Source of the DNA: Ochromonadaceae sp. CCMP2298 | Taxonomy: Eukaryota; Sar; Synurophyceae; Ochromonadales; Ochromonadaceae | Length of the DNA stretch: 18,534 bases | Direction of reading: 5' to 3' | Assembly (NCBI GenBank): GCA_026770595.1 | Contig: MU633890.1 | Coordinates: 1 to 18,534 of the forward strand | Part shown: one piece after another, positions 8,241 to 17,200 of the stretch | How positions within the stretch are numbered: position 1 is the stretch's first letter | How the letters are laid out: each line of letters starts with the position of its first letter | Notes under the pieces: model-generated | The model's input: only the letters and a program-made list of their open reading frames with translations | The model's database searches: none | Told to the model about the DNA's origin: nothing | Made by a program: the position numbers and the translations under genes

Positions 8241-11200
8241 TTACATTCTGTGCGGGGGGTTAGACTGACCGGGCGTGTTTCTGCTGCTTCCTCTGCTAGA
8301 GCCTGCTCTGCTCTGTTGCTGATACTGCTGCTGTTGGTATTGTTGCTGTTGGTACTGCTGTTGTATCTGCTGTTGTTGGTACTGCTGCTGCTGGTACTGC
8401 TGCAGCTGGAACTGCTGCTGTTGGAACTGCAGCTGCTGGTACTGCTGCAGCTCTTGCTGCGCCTGCAACTGCTGCTGGTACTGCTGCTGCTGCATCTGCT
8501 GCTGGTGCTGCTGCATCTGCATCTGCTGCTGCATCTGCTGCTGCTGGGGGGAGAGGCTCATAATGGGGCTGCCCTGCCTTTGCGTTGCCTGCCTCTGCAC
8601 CCCCTGCATCCCCTGTATAGGCGAGCTGGAGGGTCGCGAGATCTGCCCCTGTCCCTGCATCCCCTGTCCCTGCATTTGCCCCTGCATCCCCTGCATCTGT
8701 CCCTGGCCCTGCTGTCTCTGCACCGCTAGAGGCTGGTAGGACTGCCTCTGTCCCCGCTCCTGCTGCTGCTCCTGCTGCTGCGCCCTACGCTCCTGCATGA
8801 CTTGCATATGCCCACGGACGGACTGAGGATCCAACCCACCCCCAGGCCCCGCCCCAGGACCCCTACCCGGCCCAGGGCTGGACAGAGACTCCTGCTCTAA
8901 GGACCAGCCAGGCCCTGACTGCTCGCTGTGGTGTGGGCGGTGCGCTAGACGTGCCACTGCCATCGCTCTAGCGCCTGCGCCCCGTGCCCTTCTGCGGGCA
9001 CGGCTGGTAGCTCTGCGGCCCCGGTCGTCTAAGTCGCCCCCTACCGCACCCGCACTCGTACCCCTACCCACACTCTCTACACTCTCCTCTACCAGGCTCT
9101 CTGCCTCCCCCCCCCAGCCCGGCCCACTCAGGACCGGTCTGAAGCCCCCCGGCACCCTCGAACGCGCCCGTAAGCGTGTACCCAAAGTAGCCACAGACAC
9201 AACAGATGCCATAGACCCACCCAGCTCCAAGGACCCCCCACCCAGGCCCCCGAGGCCACCCGGGCTCCCCCGTGTGGGGACACCCATGGGGGACTGATCG
9301 GAGGTCCAAGACCCTGGGAAGCGACCCGGGGAACCTGGGGACCCTCCAGGGGAACCGGGGAACTGGCTGTAGGAGGGGGACGCTGCAATGGGGGCGGAGG
9401 AGGGGGGGCGAGCTATGTAGCTATCTAGGGAGGGGAACACTGCGGAGCCTGTGGAGGGGCGGGCGAAGGCAGCAGCAGAGGCAGAGGCAGATGCAACCAT
9501 AGCGGCGGCGGCGGCCGAGTCGGCGGTAGCTGGACGGACTGCCCCTGCGCTTCCGCCCGCACCTACGCCTGCCCCTGCCGCTGCCCTTTCGCCTGCGCTA
9601 AACGCACGCGCGTTATAGCGGCCCTTACTCTTCACCTCCGTCCTCCTCTCCTCGTCTGTCCTCTCCGCTTCTGTGTCGCCTTCGTCTGTAAGGGCCGACT
9701 CGGCGCCCAGGCCCCAGCCCGATTCTTCCCCCAGAGTGCTGGTGCTGGCATGCATACCCAGACCACCCAAGCCCAGTTGCCCCTCCAGCTCTCCTTCCCC
9801 TCCCTGCTCCCCACCCCCCTGCTTCCCCTGCTCTCTTCCCTCCTGCTCGAATTCACCCAGCTCCTCCAGATTGTTGTGCCTCCGGGCCTGGGTCTGTGTC
9901 TGTGTCTGTGTCTGGGTCTGGGACTTGGTCTGGGACTGGGGAGACGCAGCTCGCGCAGCCCTATCAGAGGCAGATCCCCTAGGCAGTGCCATATCAGTGC
10001 TGGGTCTGGGCTGCTCAAAGTACACATCCCCGCCCCCCCCCCACCCCCCCCCGCCTACGCTGGCACCACCCCCGACGCGCCCGCCCCCGAACCCTTGTAA
10101 GCCGCCGCCGCTGAAAGTGCTCCCCCCGAAGCTCAAACTGGGCTCTATGTCCCCATAGAAGCTACCGGGGCCCCCAAGGCCTCCTAGGCCCCCTATGCCC
10201 CCGGGCCCCCCGGGGCCCCCGGGAGGCTGAAAGGTGTACTGGGGTAAGAACTGGGGACGGGACTGTGAAGGTGACTGAGACCGGTATGACTGGGACTGGG
10301 ACTGGGAATGTAAATGGGATTGGGACGACTGAAACTGGGACCGGTGTGACTGGGCTTGGGACTGTCTGGAGAGCACCGAGCCTGAGGAGTGGAAGGCATA
10401 GGAGGCCCCTGTCATACCGTGCGATGCAAAAGACACCCCTGTCATATCGTCCCAGGTCTTGGACTCTCCTCTACCTTGGGGATGCAGCAGGGCCCACACC
10501 GAGTGAGCAGGTTGCTCATCCTCATAGGGCTGCACCTCATCCTCCTCACCCATATCGCCCCCTCCCACACCCCCACCCACACCGCCGCCCCCACTTGCAT
10601 CGTCAATACCTCCCCCATCACCCACCCTATCCCCCGCCTTGCCCCGCACCCGCACCAGGGACTTATGATCCAAACGCCACGCTGCCTGCTGCGCTAGAGA
10701 GGAACGCAGTGTGCCCAGGCGCGCCTGAGAGAAAGGCTTAGATACGTCTATGTTCACCATCTGTGCGTCCTGCATCTCCTCCTCCACACCCACACTCGCA
10801 CCCCAACCTACACTGCCACCTTTTACACTCCCACCCCCACCCCCACCTTTTACACTCCCCCCACCTTTTACACTCACCACACCCACACTGGCCCCGTCAT
10901 AATCATCCCCAAACTCATCAACCCCCACCTTGGCATTCGAATTTGCATACGCCGCATACATCAAGGCACGATGTCTTTGACGCACTTGGAGGGTTTTAAA
11001 GAGGGACCACGCTAGGGCAAGCCCAGGCGCCCCAACCACCACACCCAAAGCTGCGTAGGGTGAGATGAGATAGAGGTGGTAGAGACCCAGCAGTAGCAAC
11101 CACAGAGCAGAGCCCGTACCCAGTTCCAAAGCGCAGTCCTGCACCTGTACGGGGCCCGGGAGGAGGGTGAACGAGAATACCACACTAGCGATAAGGGCTG

Positions 11201-14200
11201 CTGCCCTGCCCGAGATAGATGCGGACACGCGCAGTGAGCAATCATGATCATTGAGAGACAAAAGGAGGCGGGAGATAGGCAGATGGGGGTACATCTGTGC
11301 AACACGGCAGGCGGGGTTGAAGTGCTGCACGAGGCTGCCTGCGCCGCTGAGCATGCCCTGTGTACGTCTCATGTACAGCTTTGCATTCTTGGAGAGACCC
11401 TCGACGGTCTCGCGGGCCTGGGAAGCTATTGAGGTGTGCATGGCGCTTTTGAAGAGGATATAGAGGGGCTGTAGGGCTGCGAGGTCGAGCAGCAGCCCCA
11501 GTAGGGTGAGGGTCAGCCACACACCCGAGGCACGCACGCCGAGCTTTAGAACACACGGGACTAGCACCATTACTGCCAGTGAGAAGGGCAGCAGCACCAG
11601 TGAGGCGCTCTCCCCCCAGCCCCCCCCGCCTCCGCTGGGTAGAAAGAACCGCGCGGCGATGGCGCGCTCGTGTGGGGCTAGGAAGGTATCTGCAATAAAG
11701 TGCCTAATTAATAGGTCCTCTTTTGCCTCTGATCCAAGGCTCTCCAGCTCTGCGCGCAGGGCGGCAGCCCTACTGCGGGCGGTGGTGATCTGCTCTTGTA
11801 CGTATGTGGTGTCGTAGTTGGAGAGGCTGTAGCGTAGACGATGAAAGGTGGCCATATCGTACAGACTGAAGACGCGACTCATGCGCCACCTCTCTGCCTC
11901 GCGCACACTGTATCCCGCCACGTTCTTGGCCTCCTCCAGCGGCATCACGAACAAGCCCATTCGGCGACGCTGCAGCTCCAGTCGAGCCGCGCGCAGGACC
12001 GTACTGCGCAGCGTCTGCGAGGTCGCGAACTCGTCGAACTGCCCAAAAAGGACATATTTCGGCCCCATTTTTAACGGCATGACCCCGCTCTTTTTACGTC
12101 TCAATCGACGGCACGCGAGCACCACGCAGAACTCCAGAGCCTTCTGCAGAGGCACGGCCAGGATAGCCAGAGTGAGCGCTGTAAGCCAGGTGTAAAAGTC
12201 GGTCTTTCGGGGTTGGAATTCGCACTCCTCGTTGGAAGGGGTCCAGTGGCAGGCACCGAAATAGGCCCCCACTGCCCCCCCCCCAGATGTGTCGGATGTG
12301 CATGTGTGGACCGTGAGGGACTCGCAGTGGCCCGTGTCTGAGTACAGGGAGGCCGCTACGATGGCGTTTATGAAGACGAATATGATTATTTTGCCGCCCA
12401 GGGCTGTCCAGTGTGAGACACGCGCCCACCGCCCCTCCCCTCCCGCACCCCCACCCCCACCACCCCCATTCCCACCACCCCCACCAACACCTCCTCCCAC
12501 GCCCACATGCTCGTGCGTCAACACTAGCAAGGGGTGCTCGCATAGGTGGTACAACACCCTGCGTAGCCATGTGTCGGCTCTCAGCTGGTCGGGAAAGATG
12601 CTGTCAAAGTAGCCTCTAATTAGGCGCGTTTTCTTCGACAATTTGAGTCGCTTTTCTTTGACAGTTCTACTGCTGCAGCCCAGCAGGGAGAAGAATAGAA
12701 GGCCGAGCAGGAAGAGGGACAGGGCAGAGAGGGCGGCGTAGAGCACAGTCTGGGTGGACTCAAGTATGCGGATTGAGGGGGCGGGGGTGTAGTCTGTCTC
12801 CAGAATCAAGTGTGTGACGATGAAGGAAGTGGAGTACTGGGTAGTGGTGGAGGGGGACCGCTGCAACCTGCGGGAGCGGTGGGTGGGTGCACACAGGCAG
12901 GTGGTGTTGTCTGCCGTGTAGGCCACCACGCTGCATGCGGGATCAGCCGTGAACGCATCCCCGTCAAACGTAGTGCAGAGTGGGGTGACCGCGTATCCCG
13001 GGCAGACCACATTGTACACGCCCTTTGCGCGCGCAGGGCAGGTGAGACTCACCTCCAAACCGCTGGGGCAGAGCAGGGGGAGGTGGTAGGGCTGCGGGCG
13101 CTCTTCAAAGCAGCGAAGGATCGAGATTGAGGAGTCCAGGATAGTGTACTGCATCGGGATGGTGTTTTGCAGCACCAGGGTGAGATTGGCACCCCCGGTG
13201 GCCAGCCGGCGTCCGCTCGGTGAGCCACTGTAGGAGGTTGTTTCCACAGAAAGCTTTGTGGAGTTAGTAGCCTGTCCGGTGGGGTTTGATGTGTACTCGA
13301 TGAGGCTGAGGCCTACGGAGTCTGTGTCGGAGAGGGCGGAGCTGTCCAGTCTTAGGGAGGCCGGGCGGCGCCCTGTGAAGGCCTCCATAGCTGACTGGGG
13401 CACGGTCCAACTTCCGGAGTCCCGATCCCCCACGCCCATAAGTAACTTCATATTATCTGTGGCGATTGAGAGAGCCTGGCCTGCGGCTAGATTTCCCTGA
13501 CATCCAGCTGTGAGTGCGGCTAACGCCTCGCTTACTGAGTCGATCAGCGTCTGGGACAGGTGCGCCCTCTCCAGTACGTTGGAGAAGGCTTGGCTGACCA
13601 GTGCAGATGAGGTGCCGGTACAAGACAGAGAGGGGTACTGCACCACTGTCTCCACCAGTGCCTGGGTGCAGTTGCCCAGCGCGGGGTCGCTAATCTGGCT
13701 GATGTCTTGCAGAATGTTGCCCACCACCAGTGCACGCGACTGCACCACGTCCGCAGTCACATCCTGCAACGATAGGGTCTTGTACACTCCGTAGCACATA
13801 GACTCGCGCATGTTCACAATCAGTCCGTACTCGAACTGGCTGAGCTGACAGCTCTTCCCGTAGCGGCCCTGATTGCACAAACAGTAGGCTTTACAGGTGT
13901 CCAGAGAATTGCACACGGATATCTCCTGTCCCTCCTGGTCGGAATAAAGACACTGTCCAAGGTTTCCGCAGTTGTTGGGGCAGGTCTTGGGGATGTCCGC
14001 ACATGTGCCCGTATCCCCCCCTGTATCCCCCCCACCCCCACCCGCACCCACGCAGGAGCCAGTTAGACACTGTGCAGGTAAGGAGCAGGCGTCCCCCACC
14101 TGCCTGAGGGAGGCGGGCAAAGCACACGGGAGGTTAGAGTCCCCCTCAGTGCCGATGTAGCCACTCAAACATGCCCCGCAGGTCTTAACAGTGGCCGAGC

Positions 14201-17200
14201 AGACCTGACGGCTTAGGAGGCTGCAGGGTGTAGGTACGTTGCAGTCGACGGCGTTGACTGCAGACAGGCCCGCTGACAGGGCTTGGTTAAAGGAAGCAGA
14301 GTCGGCGTTCTGTAGGGCCTTTTCGAGATTGGCGGTGGTAGCTGTAACTGCCAAAAGGGTGGCGACAGCACCCACACGCACGCTACAGGTGGCGGTGCCG
14401 ACCCCGCCGTAGACGTCGATAGCCAAAGCTTGGGCTGTTTGAATATAGTTCAGCCCGGCTAGTCCCTGACCCAGCAGAGTCTCTCGACTCACTGCAGAAT
14501 AGTCGAGGTTTTTGACTATATTTACGTCAGAGGGTAGGCTGTAGTATGATATGATGTAGGAGAGGGGTATATCCTCGTCTATCCAGCGAGATGTGAGTAG
14601 CAGGTACTTGGTGAACAGCGTGCCTGATGTGGGTGTGGAGGTCACCACGCCGTTCTGGGGGGGGCTGTTCATGCGCAGGGTGAGCTGGCTGGTAGCGGTG
14701 GTGCTGGAGGCGTAGGCTGCGCTCAGGGTGAACACGTAGGATGCGCCGGGCGTGAGGGATGCCGAGTCGAGGGCCAGTTGGGCGAAGCCTGCTGCCCCTG
14801 TGATGCGCTTGGTCAGCTTGGTCAGCGCTAGGTCGGACAGCGAGGCGACGCTCGACCCCCACGTCACATCCGCAGGACCCGCTGGCGTCGCGAGTGCTGC
14901 GGAGAGGATGACCTTGTCCCCCACATTGTACTTTGCGTGCGCAGGCCCCATGGAGATGCCAGGTACGGCGCCCGCGACGATCGTCAGCAATATGGAGGTT
15001 GTGTCGGCCCTTCCCGCTGCGTTGGCGACGGTTACACTGATAGAGTACACCTGGGCGGAGAGGGTTAGAGGGCTTATCGTGAGGGACGACATTGAGCTGG
15101 GTGTGAAACCGCACTCTCCGCCGAAGGGCTCGAATGTCTTGCACGTCCAGATGTAGCTAAGCGGGGCCTCTGGATAGTCAAGATCCTGACTTATCGAGTA
15201 CAGCGTGACTGTGTCGGTCGTGCCCGCCGTGAGCGTCTGCGCACCCCTGATCCCCGCCTGGACGCCCGATTCTCCAGTTAGCACACCCCGGGTGGTAAAG
15301 CTAGACAGGGGTATGGAGCCATTCAGCACGGTGGCAGTGACAGAGACGGAGTAGGCTGAAGATATGTCGAGGCTGTAGGGGGGCAGTTTGAAGAACACCT
15401 TTTCTCTGCTGATGGACACCAGCTCTGGTACGAATCTCACGCCCTTGAACATCTTCCACTCGTACTGTACGGGTAACTGGGTCACAGCAGGTGACACGCA
15501 GGCCGGCCATGCCAGGGAAGCTTTTATACTCAGCTCACCCCACCTGGGAATAGTCCCCTGACCGGTTATGCTCACTGTGGGGTTGAGTGGCGCAGCTAGC
15601 GAGCTGACAACTACTACCTATAGGTGATATAGGTAGAGGTTTAGGTATAGGTATAGTATAGGTAAAGGTAGAGTGTAAGTATAAGTATGTATATGTGAAT
15701 GTATGTGTATATGTAGTTGGAAGTGTAGATAGTATATGTACCTTGGATGCTATGCCAGACTGGCCCAGGAAGTTGGTCAGCAGTAGGGTGATCGTGTAGG
15801 TGGGGCCGGATTTTGGGGCATGGTATAGAAGTGCGTTGGGCACACTTGCTAAAGCAAATGTATCCTTATAGTTGGTATTCAGGTAAGCCTGAGGGTTTTA
15901 AAACGTATTTAGGGTTAAAAACGTAATTTAGAATAGAAGGGGGTTATATTTATTATTCACCTGTATAGCAGAGGCGGTGCTTGCGCCCAAAGTGTCGCCG
16001 GCCACAGTCCACACCACGGATCTCCAATCGCGTCCCCCAAAGCCTAGGGATTAATACAGACAATATTGGGGGTTAATACAGATAACATATAGAGGGTTAA
16101 TAAAGTTCATATATAGATGGAGGGTTTAACACACATATATATGCATATATACTCACCAGTAGATGTGGTAGGGTCTAGGGTGATATCGTCACAGGAGGAT
16201 ATGGTGACAGTAGGGCCCAATATAGGGACCGGTATGAGGGGCGTGGAGGGGGGCGATATGGCCATAGTTACACTATTGGCGATGTACGCGTAATTGGCGC
16301 AGTTAGTATTCAACACACAGGCTGCGCGCACAAGGGGGCGCACAGTGACCACATTGCCGAGATTGGGGAGGGACCCAGAGGTGGGCAAAAGCGCGCTGAG
16401 GTGGGGTTTAAAATAGATAACACATAGGGGGTTAATACAGACAATAGCATATAGAGAAGGAATTCAACACATAAATGCACATATATGCATATATACTCAC
16501 CTGAGCTGAGTGGAGTTAGTCCACCTACATAGCGACCTGGGGGAACCTGGGAATGTCGCCAGTTGGGAACAGTCGAATGAAGGGGTGGGGGCTTGGTCGG
16601 TGGGGGAGTCGAAGGTGAACAGCAGAGAGGCTCCTGTGTCAGAAAAGCGCACTGACATGAGTACGGGTGGTACTGGGGCAGCCCTGAAGCTCTGGATGAC
16701 CAGGGGGTATCTAAGTACATCGTATACGTCGCTGCTGGTGGTAACTAGGCGCAGCGAGAAGCAGCCAGTCTCGCTAGAGCGAATGACGAAATCCCCCCTC
16801 AGTGTAGAGTTTGCTAGGAATGAGAACGAAGCGGGCAGCACCTGCACAGCCTGGGTTCCCTGGGGGGTAAGGGTGACCCCAGAAGTGCAGCTGACGCTAT
16901 CCACTGACAGAGAAACCCTGGCACTTTGGGTGGGTTTTATTAGAGCTAGGGTGTAGACTGACTCAGCCCTAGAGGAGATGTAAGATGAGATGTGGCTGTG
17001 GGCGGTGAGCAGCTGGATCTGTCTGCAGCACAGCATGGCCACGGGAATGCGTCGAACAGAGGTGAGAGGCATCATATGGCTGGCGAAGTCGGCGGTTACG
17101 CAGTAGACGCCGTAGGAAGCGCCCGGATCGAGGCCAGTAATAGAGAGGTAGTTGGTAGCACCAGTGGAGGAGGTGTTGGAAACCGGCGGCGGACCTGCGG

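Noticed and set aside
8250-8729. 159-codon Leu-rich frame on the plus strand
   Set aside because: It is the antisense of the CAG/CAA repeat (CTG/TTG read as Leu).
15535-15843. Continuous 102-codon frame across intron 6
   Set aside because: The 3' half is TAC-repeat intron sequence; splicing GT 15741 to AG 15618 keeps the frame and joins typical REJ-like sequence.
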